Position numbers and translations under genes: made by a program. 64,000 nucleotides of DNA from Jiella pacifica (GTDB taxonomy: Bacteria > Pseudomonadota > Alphaproteobacteria > Rhizobiales > Rhizobiaceae), in the NCBI RefSeq assembly GCF_010500815.1, contig NZ_JAAAMG010000015.1:78447-142446 (forward strand). The letters run 5' to 3'. The notes under the pieces were generated by a model that searched no databases, was not told the DNA's origin, and was given only the letters and a program-made list of their open reading frames with translations. Position 1 is the first letter of the stretch, and each line of letters starts with the position of its first letter. Below, piece after piece: positions 28,775 through 37,815 of this stretch.

Positions 28775-28801
28775 ATTAGATTAGAATAATTCCAATCTAA
28801 T
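28775..28801. promoter_or_regulatory. ICE/Irr-box-like palindrome in the mbfA promoter
   Basis: A 27-nt inverted repeat (arms ATTAGATT and AATCTAAT, core TTAGAATAATTC) lies 46 nt before the mbfA ATG. The core matches the iron control element TTTAGAA-N-TTCTAAA bound by Irr in Rhizobiales, and mbfA is a known Irr target. Repression under low iron is inferred. Confidence 0.72.
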
Positions 28802-28847
28802 CGCGTCCGGCCTGAGCTTGGGGCCTGCCGCCATGGTGAGGCAGCCG

Positions 28848-29840
28848 ATGTTTTCCTTCACGCCCCCGTCCTTCGCGCCCGGCCGCCGCCGGTTTGCCGA
28901 CCTGTCGGAACGCGAGATCCTGGCGCTGGCCATCTCCGCCGAGGAGGACGACGGGCGCATCTATGACGGCTATGCCGAAAGGCTGGAGGCCGACTATCCG
29001 GCCACCGCCAAAGTGTTTCGCGAAATGGCGAAGGAGGAGGACGGCCATCGCCGGGCGCTGATCGCCGAGCACGAGCGGCGCTTCGGCCCGACGATCCCGC
29101 TGATCCGGCGCGAGCACGTCGCCGACTACGTCTCCCGCCAGCCGGTCTGGCTGGTCGAAAATCTCGGGCTGGAGCGCATCCGCACCGAGGCCGAGCGGAT
29201 GGAGAAGGACGCCGCGCGCTTCTACGAGATGGCGGCGCAGCGGGCGGGCGATGCCGGCACGCGTCGGCTGCTCGGCGATCTGGCGGCGGCCGAGCGCGAG
29301 CACGAGCACCGGGCCGAGGTGCTGACGGAGGAAAACCTTGCCGGCGAGGACCGCGCCGAGGAGGACAGGACGGCCCGGCGCCGGCTGATCCTGACATGGG
29401 TGCAGCCGGGGCTTGCCGGGCTGATGGACGGCTCGGTCTCGACCCTCGCGCCGATCTTCGCGACGGCCTTTGCCACGAAGGACCCGCACACGACGCTGCT
29501 TGTCGGCCTCGCCGCGGCGGTCGGCGCCGGCATCTCGATGGGCTTCACCGAGGCCGCCCATGACGACGGCAAGCTCTCGGGCCGCGGCTCGCCGATCAAG
29601 CGCGGCCTCGCCTCCGGCATCATGACCACCGTCGGCGGGCTCGGCCATGCGCTGCCCTATCTCATCCCGGACTTCTGGACGGCGACCACCATCGCCTTCG
29701 CCGTCGTCTTCCTGGAACTCTGGGCGATCGTTTGGATCCAGCACCGCTTCATGGAGACGCCGGTGATGCGCGCGGCCGTCCAGGTTGTCGTCGGCGGGGC
29801 GCTGGTGCTGGCCGCCGGCACGCTGATCGGCGGCGGCTGA
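28848..29840 (+). CDS. mbfA: Membrane-bound ferritin-like iron exporter MbfA
   Basis: Exports iron to limit overload and peroxide stress. It has 330 residues in two parts. Residues 1-165 are a ferritin-like (erythrin) four-helix domain with diiron Glu/His residues (SAEEDDGRIY, AKEEDGH, ERMEKDAARFYE, AAAEREHEH). Residues 175-330 are a VIT1/CCC1-type transporter with about five helices and VQPGLAGLMDGSVSTLAP at its start. ATG 28848 is chosen because GTGAGG lies 6 nt upstream; ATG 28833 is an alternative. The Irr-type palindrome upstream agrees with the assignment. Confidence 0.93.
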   Translation: MFSFTPPSFAPGRRRFADLSEREILALAISAEEDDGRIYDGYAERLEADYPATAKVFREMAKEEDGHRRALIAEHERRFGPTIPLIRREHVADYVSRQPVWLVENLGLERIRTEAERMEKDAARFYEMAAQRAGDAGTRRLLGDLAAAEREHEHRAEVLTEENLAGEDRAEEDRTARRRLILTWVQPGLAGLMDGSVSTLAPIFATAFATKDPHTTLLVGLAAAVGAGISMGFTEAAHDDGKLSGRGSPIKRGLASGIMTTVGGLGHALPYLIPDFWTATTIAFAVVFLELWAIVWIQHRFMETPVMRAAVQVVVGGALVLAAGTLIGGG

Positions 29841-29872
29841 CCGGGGAGGGCAGGGGGCTCGCCACATGAAAA

Positions 29873-29901
29873 ACGCCGCACCTCTCGAGGAGGCGCGGCG
29901 T
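29873..29901. terminator. Stem-loop between convergent mbfA and ctrA
   Basis: ACGCCGC and GCGGCGT pair around a loop that itself contains a short CCTC/GAGG stem; CTCTT follows. It is placed between the ends of mbfA (29840) and ctrA (29946), so it probably ends both transcripts. Confidence 0.6.
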
Positions 29902-29945
29902 CTCTTAACTTGCGGAAAACCGGCCGCAGCGGCGGCCGGGGGATA

Positions 29946-30635
29946 TCAGGCGGCGACCTCTTCCGGTTCCCGCAGCACGTAGCCGCGACCCCAGACGGTC
30001 TCGATGTAGTTCTTGCCGTCGGCGGCCGTCGCTAGCTTCTTGCGCAGCTTGCAAATGAAGACGTCGATGATCTTCAGTTCCGGCTCGTCCATGCCGCCAT
30101 AGAGGTGGTTGAGGAACATTTCCTTGGTCAACGTCGTGCCCTTGCGCAGCGAAAGCAGCTCGAGCATCGCGTATTCCTTGCCCGTGAGATGCACCCGCTG
30201 GCCGGCCACCTCAACGGTCTTGGCGTCGAGATTGACCAGAAGGTCGCCGGTGTGAATCACCGACTGGGCATGGCCCTTGGAGCGGCGCACGATGGCGTGG
30301 ATGCGGGCGACCAGCTCGTCCTTGTGGAACGGTTTGGTCATGTAGTCGTCGGCGCCGAAGCCGAGGCCGCGGACCTTGTCCTCGATCCCCGCCATGCCCG
30401 AAAGGATCAGGATCGGCGTCTTGACCTTCGAAAGCCGGAGGGTCCGCAGAACCTCGTAGCCGGACATGTCCGGCAGATTGAGATCGAGGAGGATGAGATC
30501 GTAGTCGTAGAGCTTGCCGAGGTCGACGCCCTCTTCGCCGAGATCGGTCGTATAGACGTTGAAGCTCTCAGATTTCAGCATCAACTCGATGCTCTGGGCG
30601 ACCGCGCTGTCGTCTTCGATCAAAAGAACGCGCAT
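29946..30635 (-). CDS. ctrA: Cell-cycle master response regulator CtrA
   Basis: An OmpR-family regulator of 229 residues. The receiver has Asp8/Asp9, phospho-acceptor Asp51 ([11 protein letters not shown]) and Lys in TKPFHKDE. The winged-helix DNA-binding domain includes [32 protein letters not shown] and ends with [10 protein letters not shown]. It controls division, motility and DNA replication timing, and is phosphorylated through ChpT (also in this window). The C-terminal EPEEVAA tail ends in Ala-Ala, the ClpXP-type degron. The divergent gene is fliJ; a CtrA-like site lies between them. Confidence 0.98.
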   Translation of the reverse strand: MRVLLIEDDSAVAQSIELMLKSESFNVYTTDLGEEGVDLGKLYDYDLILLDLNLPDMSGYEVLRTLRLSKVKTPILILSGMAGIEDKVRGLGFGADDYMTKPFHKDELVARIHAIVRRSKGHAQSVIHTGDLLVNLDAKTVEVAGQRVHLTGKEYAMLELLSLRKGTTLTKEMFLNHLYGGMDEPELKIIDVFICKLRKKLATAADGKNYIETVWGRGYVLREPEEVAA

Positions 30636-30754
30636 CAGAAAGTCCTCTCAGCCAGCCGAGCCGAACCCGGGAAATTCGGCAATGCATTTTTTGTCATCGT
30701 TTGGCCCAAACTGGCACTGAATGGTTAACAAATCCTCCTGGCCCTTCATGGACC

Positions 30755-30779
30755 CGGATCGCGGGGGGACCGCGATCCG
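30755..30779. promoter_or_regulatory. Perfect 10-bp hairpin in the ctrA upstream region
   Basis: CGGATCGCGG and CCGCGATCCG pair perfectly around GGGGA, about 120 nt upstream of the ctrA ATG. It could be a leader structure of ctrA mRNA or a protein-binding palindrome. The 357-nt gap between ctrA and fliJ otherwise holds only the CtrA-like site. Confidence 0.45.
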
Positions 30780-30844
30780 ACATTGGGTCCGGCGAAGCAC
30801 CCGAGCCCATGGTCCGCACCGCGGGACCGTTTGGCTTGGATCGG

Positions 30845-30859
30845 TTTACCCTGCCTTAA
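30845..30859. promoter_or_regulatory. Candidate CtrA-binding site between ctrA and fliJ
   Basis: TTTA-CCCTGCC-TTAA matches TTAA-N7-TTAA at 7 of 8 bases and is embedded in the symmetric GTTTACCC...TTAAAC. It lies 134 nt upstream of the fliJ ATG and 210 nt upstream of the ctrA ATG, consistent with ctrA autoregulation and/or flagellar control. Confidence 0.55.
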
Positions 30860-30992
30860 ACCCTCGACCCTATGATTAACCGTGCGCGTAAACAGACGGT
30901 TAAGGGCATAGGCCACGAGCCTTGCCCGAAGCCGTCAAACGCGGAGTTCCAACGTGCCCTGCCTGGCAGGGCCGTGAGTTGAGGGTGTGTGC

Positions 30993-31361
30993 ATGAAACG
31001 CGACAACATGGTGCGGCTGACGCGCTTCAAGGTGCTGGAAAAGCGCCGTCAGGTCGAACAGCTCGAGCTCATGATGCAGGATTTTTCGCGGATGGCCGGG
31101 GAACTGGATGCGCAGATCATCAACGAGGAAAAGAAGTCGGGGATAACCGACATCACCCATTTCGCCTATTCGACCTTCGCCAAGGCGGCGCGCCTACGGC
31201 GCGACAATCTGCAGAACTCGGCCAAGGACCTGAAGGTCCAGATCAACGCTGCACGGCTTTCGCTGGAGGAGGCCGAGGCCGAGCTCGAACATGCCGAGAA
31301 GATGGAGCAGCGCGACGGCCTGCGCGACGATCACGAGACGCGGCGCTCGGCGATCGCCTGA
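30993..31361 (+). CDS. fliJ: Flagellar export chaperone FliJ
   Basis: A 122-residue, almost wholly coiled-coil protein that matches rhizobial FliJ (LTRFKVLEKRRQVEQLELMM, then FAYSTFAKAARLRRDNL). FliJ links the FliI ATPase to the export gate of the flagellar type III system. GAGGG lies about 8 nt before the ATG at 30993. No other flagellar gene is in the window; the link to flagellar timing is the divergent ctrA and the CtrA-like site between them. Confidence 0.88.
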   Translation: MKRDNMVRLTRFKVLEKRRQVEQLELMMQDFSRMAGELDAQIINEEKKSGITDITHFAYSTFAKAARLRRDNLQNSAKDLKVQINAARLSLEEAEAELEHAEKMEQRDGLRDDHETRRSAIA

Positions 31362-31496
31362 GAGGCGAGACATCTTGCAGCCGAAAGCGCGGCCGGATGG
31401 CGGCGCGACGTCAGATCGCGCCGCGCCCGCCGGCGCGTCGTCCCTGTCGGCGGCGCCGGAGAAAAACCGGCTGCTCCCGGGCGGAGCCCGGCTTCC

Positions 31497-31952
31497 TCAC
31501 CACTTCTTGTAGGGCAAGAACTTTCCGGTCATTTCGACCTTCACCCGGTCGCCCTTCGGATCCTCGACCTTCGAGACGACCATGTCGAAATCGATCGCCG
31601 ACATGATGCCGTCGCCGAATTTCTCGTGCACCAGCGCCTTGAAGGACGGACCGAAGACTCCGGCGATCTCGTAGAGCCGGTAGATGCAGGGATCGGTGGG
31701 CACGTCCCGGCTCCAGTCCTTGCTCGGGCATTCCTGCAGCTCCTCGACGGCCGCCTCGGGCAGGTCGAGCAGCCGGCCGAGGATCTCGGCCTTGTCGGGC
31801 GGGCAGGCGCCCATGCCGGTGGCGACCATGTGGGTCCAGATCGGCGACATGCCGAGCTCGGCGGCGATTCCCTCCCAGGTCAGTTTCTTGCGTTTCTTCT
31901 GGGCGAGGACGAGGGCGGTGACGTCGTCGCGGCTCATGATGTCGGTTGTCAT
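31497..31952 (-). CDS. cynS: Cyanate hydratase (cyanase)
   Basis: Decomposes cyanate with bicarbonate to CO2 and carbamate, which yields ammonia; cytoplasmic decamer. It is 151 residues, the usual length. The N-terminal helix-turn-helix-like part (LTWEGIAAELGMSPIWTHMVATG) is followed by the active-site region YRLYEIAGVFG (Arg/Glu) and GDGIMSAIDF (Ser), then VKVEMTGKFLPYKKW at the end. It starts 40 nt after the kinase/phosphatase gene and is the last gene of the nitrite-assimilation run. The usual cyn partners (CynR, transporter, carbonic anhydrase) are absent. Confidence 0.97.
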   Translation of the reverse strand: MTTDIMSRDDVTALVLAQKKRKKLTWEGIAAELGMSPIWTHMVATGMGACPPDKAEILGRLLDLPEAAVEELQECPSKDWSRDVPTDPCIYRLYEIAGVFGPSFKALVHEKFGDGIMSAIDFDMVVSKVEDPKGDRVKVEMTGKFLPYKKW

Positions 31953-31992
31953 CGAAAAATCTACTCCTTCACGGGTTGCGGTCGAGGCGGAA

Positions 31993-33990
31993 TCATCCGG
32001 CGAGCAGAAGGCCGGCCAGGACGATGACGGCGACGGCGAGGACGGTCGAGACCGCCTGCCAGAAACGGACGGGATCCCGCATGGCCAGCGGCTGGCGCTC
32101 GCGCGGGGTGAAGGCGGGGTTCGGATGGGAGAGGTCGTGGACGAATTCGGCGACCTCGGCGTAGCGGCGGGCGGGGTCGATCGAGACCGCCTTCCTCAGC
32201 GCCCCCGCGACGAAGTCGGGAACGTCGCGGTCCTCGTCTGCGGCCGGCCGATAGGCGAGGCGGCGCTGCTCGCGTGCGGTGCGGGTTCTCGCCAGCGCTG
32301 CCCCATAGGGCAGGCGCCCGGTGAGCATGTGATAGGTCAGCACACCGAGGGAGAAGACGTCGGAGCGCACCCGCCCGACCTCGCCGCAAAGCTGTTCGGG
32401 CGCGGCGAACTGCAGCGCGCCGGCCGCCGGCGTGTCGAGCGCGACGGGTCTCGCCTCCTCGACGCCGGCGACCCTCGCGGCGCCGAAATCGACGAGCACG
32501 GCGCGGCCTTCGCCGTCGATCATGACGTTTTCGGGCCTGAGATCCTGATGCACCATCTCCTTGCGATGCATCGCCTGGAGGCCCTTGGCGACGTCCGCGA
32601 CGATCCGCCGGACCTCGGCGAGAGGCATGTGCGACCTCTCGTCGAGAATGGCGCGGAGGGTACGGCCTTCGAGCAATTCCATCGCCGTGTAGAGCGCCGA
32701 GCGCGGCCGCTGGCGGGGGAGCGTCCGCATGCAATGGCGGCTGGAGAGCCGCGCGGCGATCCATTCCTCCATCAGCAGGCTGCGACGGGCGGACGGATCG
32801 TCGCGAAGCTCCGAGGCGAGGAACTTCAGCGCCGCGCGCTCCCCGGTCGCGGCGTCGCGGGCGGCATAGACGTGGCTGCGCGGGCCGATGTGAAGGCGGC
32901 GTTCGATCGCCCAGCCGTCGAAGGTCTCGCCCTCGCCGGGAATGACCGCCGGCGGTTCGAGATCGCCGCCCGCCAGCCATTCGCTGGCCTCGGCCTGGGG
33001 CAGCCGGTCGACGCGGAGGATCTGGACGGTGAGATTGTCGCGGCTGCCGCTTGCGAGCGCCTTGGCGGCGATCGCCTTCGCCGCGGAGCCCAGATCGGCG
33101 CCGGCTGCAAGGACGAGGGCGGCGAGTTCGGTGGGTGGCAGATGCTCGTGGACGCCGTCGGTGGTGAGAAGAAAGACGTCGTTCTGGCGAAGCGGCAGGG
33201 CGCGATAGTCGATCTCGACATTCGGCGCCATGCCGAGCGCCTTGGAGAGATAGCTCTCTGACGACGAGAGAATCAGCCGGTGATCTTCGCTCAGGGGCTC
33301 GAAGGTCTGCCCCGAAAGCCGGCTGATCCGGGCGTCGCCGACATGGAAGAGATGCGCCGTCCGGCCTTTCAGGACGAGCGCGCTGAAGGTGGTGACGTGG
33401 CCGCGATCGGGATCTGGGCCGTCGGGGCCGAGGCCGGAGCCCGCGTCGAGACGGGCGGCGCGGCGGGTCTCTGCATGCAGCCAGGCATTGGCCGCGTCGA
33501 TGACCCGGCTCGCCGAATGGCGGACGCTCCAGGCCTCTGAGGTGCAGTAATAATCGGTGAGGAAGCTCTTCACCGCGGTTTCGGCGGCGACGCGGCCGTG
33601 GCGCGAGGAGGAAATGCCGTCGGCGATGGCGACCGCGATGCCCTTGGCGGACAAAGCCGCGCCGCGCGGCACGACGGCGCCGTAAAAATCCTGGTTCGCC
33701 GGCTTGGCGCCGGCCTCGGACCAGCCGCCGAGAGAGACGGCGAGGGTGTCGATGGCCGGGTTCGCCGGGTCTTCGGTTTGGCGCGGGACCGCGTGCGCGA
33801 CCGGATCGGCAGGCCGCTCCTCGGGCCGTTGTTCCGATCGCCGCTCGGTCCGGCCTCCAGTCCGACCGTCGCCGGCCGGTGGTCCACCGGGGGGCGGGCT
33901 TTTGTCGGGCTTCGGCGCGGCCGTTCTTCCCGCCGGTCCGTCGGACGGCGGGAAGATCTCTTGGAGGGAGCGCAGCAGCGGGCGGGTCAT
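31993..33990 (-). CDS. Fused PP2C phosphatase / Ser-Thr protein kinase with C-terminal anchor
   Basis: A 665-residue bifunctional protein. Residues 1-70 are a Pro/Arg-rich linker. About 80-325 is a PP2C domain (NQDFYG, IADGISSSRHG, FHVGDARIS, LTTDGVHE, SRDNLTVQI). About 350-610 is a Hanks-type kinase: the Gly loop is weak (HIGPRSHVY), the Lys is in AALKFL, the catalytic loop reads HQDLRPEN (Gln for Arg, Arg for Lys), and DFG is intact. A single C-terminal helix (VLAVAVIVLAGLLLAG) anchors it. Such fusions recur in alpha- and gammaproteobacterial nitrate/nitrite clusters; substrates are unknown. It starts 22 nt after nirC. Confidence 0.93.
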   Translation of the reverse strand: MTRPLLRSLQEIFPPSDGPAGRTAAPKPDKSPPPGGPPAGDGRTGGRTERRSEQRPEERPADPVAHAVPRQTEDPANPAIDTLAVSLGGWSEAGAKPANQDFYGAVVPRGAALSAKGIAVAIADGISSSRHGRVAAETAVKSFLTDYYCTSEAWSVRHSASRVIDAANAWLHAETRRAARLDAGSGLGPDGPDPDRGHVTTFSALVLKGRTAHLFHVGDARISRLSGQTFEPLSEDHRLILSSSESYLSKALGMAPNVEIDYRALPLRQNDVFLLTTDGVHEHLPPTELAALVLAAGADLGSAAKAIAAKALASGSRDNLTVQILRVDRLPQAEASEWLAGGDLEPPAVIPGEGETFDGWAIERRLHIGPRSHVYAARDAATGERAALKFLASELRDDPSARRSLLMEEWIAARLSSRHCMRTLPRQRPRSALYTAMELLEGRTLRAILDERSHMPLAEVRRIVADVAKGLQAMHRKEMVHQDLRPENVMIDGEGRAVLVDFGAARVAGVEEARPVALDTPAAGALQFAAPEQLCGEVGRVRSDVFSLGVLTYHMLTGRLPYGAALARTRTAREQRRLAYRPAADEDRDVPDFVAGALRKAVSIDPARRYAEVAEFVHDLSHPNPAFTPRERQPLAMRDPVRFWQAVSTVLAVAVIVLAGLLLAG

Positions 33991-34012
33991 CGTCTTTGCG
34001 ACGCCTCTCGCC

Positions 34013-34858
34013 TCACTCGGCCGGCTGGGCCAGCGGGCTGACCGGGCCGGCGGCGTTGCGAGCCTGCTTCGTGCCGTAGTGGGTCGAATAGAGCGTCGCG
34101 CCGACGAAGGTCAGGCCGCCGACGATGTTGCCGATGATCGTCGGGATCTCGTTGAAGAGGAAATAGTCCATCCAGGTGAACTGGCCGCCGAGGATGATGC
34201 CGGACGGGAACAGGAACATGTTCACGATGGAATGCTCGAAGCCGAGATAGAAGAACACCAGGATCGGCATCCACATGGCGACCACCTTGCCGGTCACCGA
34301 GGTCGACATCATCGCCGCGACCACGCCGGTCGAGACCATCCAGTTGCACATCACGGCGCGGATGAAGAGCGTCAGCATGCCGCCGAAGCCGGCCGCCGCA
34401 TAGCCGAGCGTGCGGCCCTCGCCGATATGGCCGATCTTCTGGCCGACGGCGTCGGGCTCCTGCGTGAACCCCATGGTGAAGATGATCGCCATGAACAGGG
34501 CGACGGTCAGCGCACCGGCGAAATTGCCGAGGAAGACCAGGCCCCAGTTGCGGGCGAGGCCCTTCATGTCGCAGCCCGGCCGCTTGTCGAGGAGGGCGAG
34601 GGGCACGAGGGTGAAGACGCCGGTGAGGAGGTCGAAGCCGAGCAGGTAGAGCATGCAGAAGCCGACCGGGAAGAGCAGCGCGCCGATCAGCGGATTGCCG
34701 GTGTTGACCGTGATCGTCACGGCGAAGGCGGCGGCGAGCGCCAGGATCGCGCCGGCCATATAGGCTCTTATCAGCGTGTCCTTGGTGCTCATGAAGATCT
34801 TCGCCTCGCCGGCGTCGACCATCTTGGTCACGAATTCCCTGGGTGCGAGATATGACAT
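34013..34858 (-). CDS. nirC: Formate/nitrite transporter (NirC/FocA family)
   Basis: An inner-membrane channel of 281 residues with six helices. Signatures are the N-terminal MVDAGEAKIFMS, LLFPVGFCMLYLLGFDLLTG, NWGLVFLGNFAG, and CNWMVSTGV, with FEHSIVNMFL near the second half pore. Its position after nirBD and before the kinase/phosphatase points to nitrite uptake rather than formate. The gap to nirD is 156 nt, so a separate start or processing site is possible. Confidence 0.93.
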   Translation of the reverse strand: MSYLAPREFVTKMVDAGEAKIFMSTKDTLIRAYMAGAILALAAAFAVTITVNTGNPLIGALLFPVGFCMLYLLGFDLLTGVFTLVPLALLDKRPGCDMKGLARNWGLVFLGNFAGALTVALFMAIIFTMGFTQEPDAVGQKIGHIGEGRTLGYAAAGFGGMLTLFIRAVMCNWMVSTGVVAAMMSTSVTGKVVAMWMPILVFFYLGFEHSIVNMFLFPSGIILGGQFTWMDYFLFNEIPTIIGNIVGGLTFVGATLYSTHYGTKQARNAAGPVSPLAQPAE

Positions 34859-35014
34859 CGTGTCGAATTCCCCTGCTTGAAGTTGATTTTGGTCGTCGGT
34901 CTCACGCGCGAGGGGCGGTTCCCCCGCCGTCCTGGCGCCGGTCCTCCCCCACGGGTGTCTCGCCGCTGTCTCTGCGGGCTGTGCGCTTCCCGGCCCCAGA
35001 GCGGGGACTTGCCG

Positions 35015-35365
35015 TCATTCGGCGGCTTCCCGGATGGCTGCCGCCTCGTCTTCGAGCGAAAGCTCGATCACCTCGGTGAGCGGATCGACCCTGGTGGCGA
35101 AGACGCGCACCCGGCCTTCGTCCGGTCCGCGCATCTCGCCGCTCTTGAGCGAGATCACCGCGTTGTGGAGCGGGCAGGTGACCGAGGAATCGTGGACGAT
35201 GCCCTGGGACAGCGGCCCGCCCTTGTGGGGGCAGCGGTCCTCGGTGGCGAAGATCCGGTCCTCGGCCGTGCGGAACACCGCGATGCGGCCGAAGGGGGAA
35301 TTGACGCAGCGGGCGCCGCGCCGCGGAATGTCGGTGACGAGGCCGATCCGGTGCCAGTCGCTCAT
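35015..35365 (-). CDS. nirD: Assimilatory nitrite reductase small subunit
   Basis: A 116-residue Rieske-type subunit of NADH-dependent nitrite reductase. All four [2Fe-2S] ligands are present: CPHKGGP and, 15 residues on, CPLHN. NirD partners NirB in electron transfer to siroheme. The ATG overlaps the nirB stop (ATGA), so the two are translationally coupled. Confidence 0.96.
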   Translation of the reverse strand: MSDWHRIGLVTDIPRRGARCVNSPFGRIAVFRTAEDRIFATEDRCPHKGGPLSQGIVHDSSVTCPLHNAVISLKSGEMRGPDEGRVRVFATRVDPLTEVIELSLEDEAAAIREAAE

Positions 35366-37815
35366 TCGGCGGCCTCCTGGAACGGGATGTCGGCCATCGG
35401 CTTGAACTCGTGGCTCGCCATGCCGCCGCTCGCCCGGTCGGCCCAGGGATCGCGTTGGGAGAACTTTTGGCTGTAGATGAAGCGGTCGAAATAGACCCGG
35501 CGCTTCGCCGGATCGTCGACGACGGCCGCCTTGATCGACGCCATGCCGACCCGCTTCAGCCATTTGTAGATGCGCTCGAGATAGTGGCCCTGCTCGCGAT
35601 AGAGCTGGACGAGGGCGACGATCATCTCGAGCGCCTCGTCCTCCGTCTTCACCTGGGTGAGGACCTCGGTGCCCTTGATGTCGAGGCCCGCCGCGCCGGC
35701 GAAGTGGATCTCGTAGCCGGCGTCGGTGCAGATGACGCCGACATCCTTGCACGTCGCCTCGGCGCAGTTGCGCGGGCAGCCGGAGACGGCCATCTTCACC
35801 TTGGCCGGCGTCCAGGAGCCCCACATGAACCGTTCGACCCGGACGCCGAGGCCGGTGGAATCCTGCGTCCCGAAGCGGCACCAGTCGGTGCCGACGCAGG
35901 TCTTCACCGTGCGCAGCGCCTTGCCGTAGGCGGCGCCCGAGACCATGCCGGCGGCGTTGAGATCGGCCCAGACGGCGGGCAGGTCCTCCTTCTTCACGCC
36001 CAGCATGTCGATGCGCTGGCCGCCGGTGCATTTGACCGACGGGATCTGGAACTTGTCGACCACGTCGGCGATGGCCCGGAGCTCCTGCGACGTCGTCATG
36101 CCGCCCCACATCCGTGGGACGACGGAATAGGTGCCGTCCTTCTGGATGTTGGCGTGGACGCGCTCGTTGATGAAGCGCGACTGGTCGTCGTCGACATATT
36201 CGCCCGGCCAGTCGGCGAGGAGATAGTAGTTCAGCGCGGGCCGGCATTTGGCGCAGCCGCAGGAGGTCTTCCATTCGAGCTCCTGCATGACCTCCGGGAT
36301 CGACTTTAGAGTTTTGGCGACGATCAACCGGCGCACGTCGGCATGGGAGAGGTCCGTGCAGCCGCACATCGGCTTGACGGCCTGCGGGTTGAACGCATCG
36401 CCCAGGGTCAGCGCCATCAGCTGCTCGACGAGGCCGGTGCAGGTGCCGCAGGAGGAAGAGGCCTTGGTATGGGCGCGGACCTCGTCGAGGGAGGTCAGGC
36501 CCCTGGCGCTGATCGCCCCGGTGATCTTCGACTTGCAGACGCCGTTGCAGCCGCAGATCTCCGCATCGCCCGGCAAGGCGGCGACGGCGGCGATCGGATC
36601 GAGCGGGGAGCCGCCCTGGTAGGACTGGCCGAAGATCAGCGTTTCTCGCATCTCCGAGACCGGCGTCTTTTTCTTCATCAGGTCGAAGAACCAGGCGCCG
36701 TCCGCCGTCTCGCCGTAGAGCACCGCGCCGATGATGCGGTCGTCCTTGACCACCAGGCGCTTGTAGACGCCGGCGGAGGCGTCGCGCAGGACGATCTCCT
36801 CGCGGTCGTCGCCCTCGGCGAAATCGCCGGCGGAGAACAGGTCGATGCCGGTGACCTTCAGCTTGGTCGAGGTCACCGAGCCGAGATAGCGGGATTCGCA
36901 GGGCCCGCAGAGCTGCGAGGCGACGACCTCGGCCATCTCGTAGAGCGGCGCGACGAGGCCGTAGCACTGGCCGCGATGTTCGACGCATTCGCCGAGCGCG
37001 AAGATGTCCGGATCCGACGTGCGCATGTCGTCGCCGACTTTGATGCCGCGCCCGACGTCGAGCCCGGCCGCCTTGGCGAGATCCGTCGAGGGCCGGATGC
37101 CGACGGCCATGACGACGATCTTGGCGTCGATCACCGTGCCGTCGTCGAGCTTCACGCCCTCGACCTTGTCCTCGCCGAGGATGGCGTGGGTGTTGGCCTT
37201 GGTGACGACGTCGATGCCGCGCGCCTTCAAGGAGCGCTCCAGGAGATAGCCGGCGGCGGGGTCGAGCTGACGCTCCATCAGCGTCGGCATGAGATGCAGG
37301 ACGGTGACATCCATGCCGCGCATCTTCAGACCGGCCGCGGCTTCGAGGCCGAGCAGGCCGCCGCCGACGACGACGGCGCGGCCGCCGGTGCTTGCGGCTT
37401 CCAGCATCGTCTCGACGTCGTCGAGGTCGCGATAGGTCAGGACGCCGGTAAGGGTGGAGCCGGGGATCGGCACGATGAAGGGGTTGGAGCCGGTGGCGAC
37501 GATCAGCTTGTCGTAGGGGGCCGTGGTCCCGTAGGCGGCCGTAACGGTCCTGGCCGCCCGGTCGATCGTCTCGACTCGCTTGCCCTTGTGGAGCGTGACG
37601 CCGTGAGACGCGTACCAGGCGTCGTCATGGGTGACGATGTCCTCGTAGGTCTTTTCGCCGGACAGGACCGGCGAGAGCATCAGCCGGTTGTAGTTGACCC
37701 GCGGCTCGGCGTTGAAGATCGTCACCTCGTACTGGCCGGGGGCCTTTTCGAAGAGGTGTTCCAGCGCCCGGCCGGGTGCCATGCCGTTGCCGATGACGAC
37801 GAGTTTTTCAGGCAT
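35362..37815 (-). CDS. nirB: Assimilatory nitrite reductase large subunit (NADH)
   Basis: Reduces nitrite to ammonium with six electrons from NADH. It has 817 residues. The N-terminal FAD/NAD domain starts VVIGNGMAPGR. Two BFD-like [2Fe-2S] segments follow (CGCNGVC...CGTCTG and MCGCTDLS...CGCAKC). The C-terminal sulfite/nitrite-reductase repeats carry the siroheme/4Fe-4S cysteines in CVGTDWC and SGCPRNC. Upstream lies a 220-nt leader behind an attenuator (38035-38163), and the nasTS pair precedes it on the same strand. Confidence 0.97.
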   Translation of the reverse strand: MPEKLVVIGNGMAPGRALEHLFEKAPGQYEVTIFNAEPRVNYNRLMLSPVLSGEKTYEDIVTHDDAWYASHGVTLHKGKRVETIDRAARTVTAAYGTTAPYDKLIVATGSNPFIVPIPGSTLTGVLTYRDLDDVETMLEAASTGGRAVVVGGGLLGLEAAAGLKMRGMDVTVLHLMPTLMERQLDPAAGYLLERSLKARGIDVVTKANTHAILGEDKVEGVKLDDGTVIDAKIVVMAVGIRPSTDLAKAAGLDVGRGIKVGDDMRTSDPDIFALGECVEHRGQCYGLVAPLYEMAEVVASQLCGPCESRYLGSVTSTKLKVTGIDLFSAGDFAEGDDREEIVLRDASAGVYKRLVVKDDRIIGAVLYGETADGAWFFDLMKKKTPVSEMRETLIFGQSYQGGSPLDPIAAVAALPGDAEICGCNGVCKSKITGAISARGLTSLDEVRAHTKASSSCGTCTGLVEQLMALTLGDAFNPQAVKPMCGCTDLSHADVRRLIVAKTLKSIPEVMQELEWKTSCGCAKCRPALNYYLLADWPGEYVDDDQSRFINERVHANIQKDGTYSVVPRMWGGMTTSQELRAIADVVDKFQIPSVKCTGGQRIDMLGVKKEDLPAVWADLNAAGMVSGAAYGKALRTVKTCVGTDWCRFGTQDSTGLGVRVERFMWGSWTPAKVKMAVSGCPRNCAEATCKDVGVICTDAGYEIHFAGAAGLDIKGTEVLTQVKTEDEALEMIVALVQLYREQGHYLERIYKWLKRVGMASIKAAVVDDPAKRRVYFDRFIYSQKFSQRDPWADRASGGMASHEFKPMADIPFQEAAE

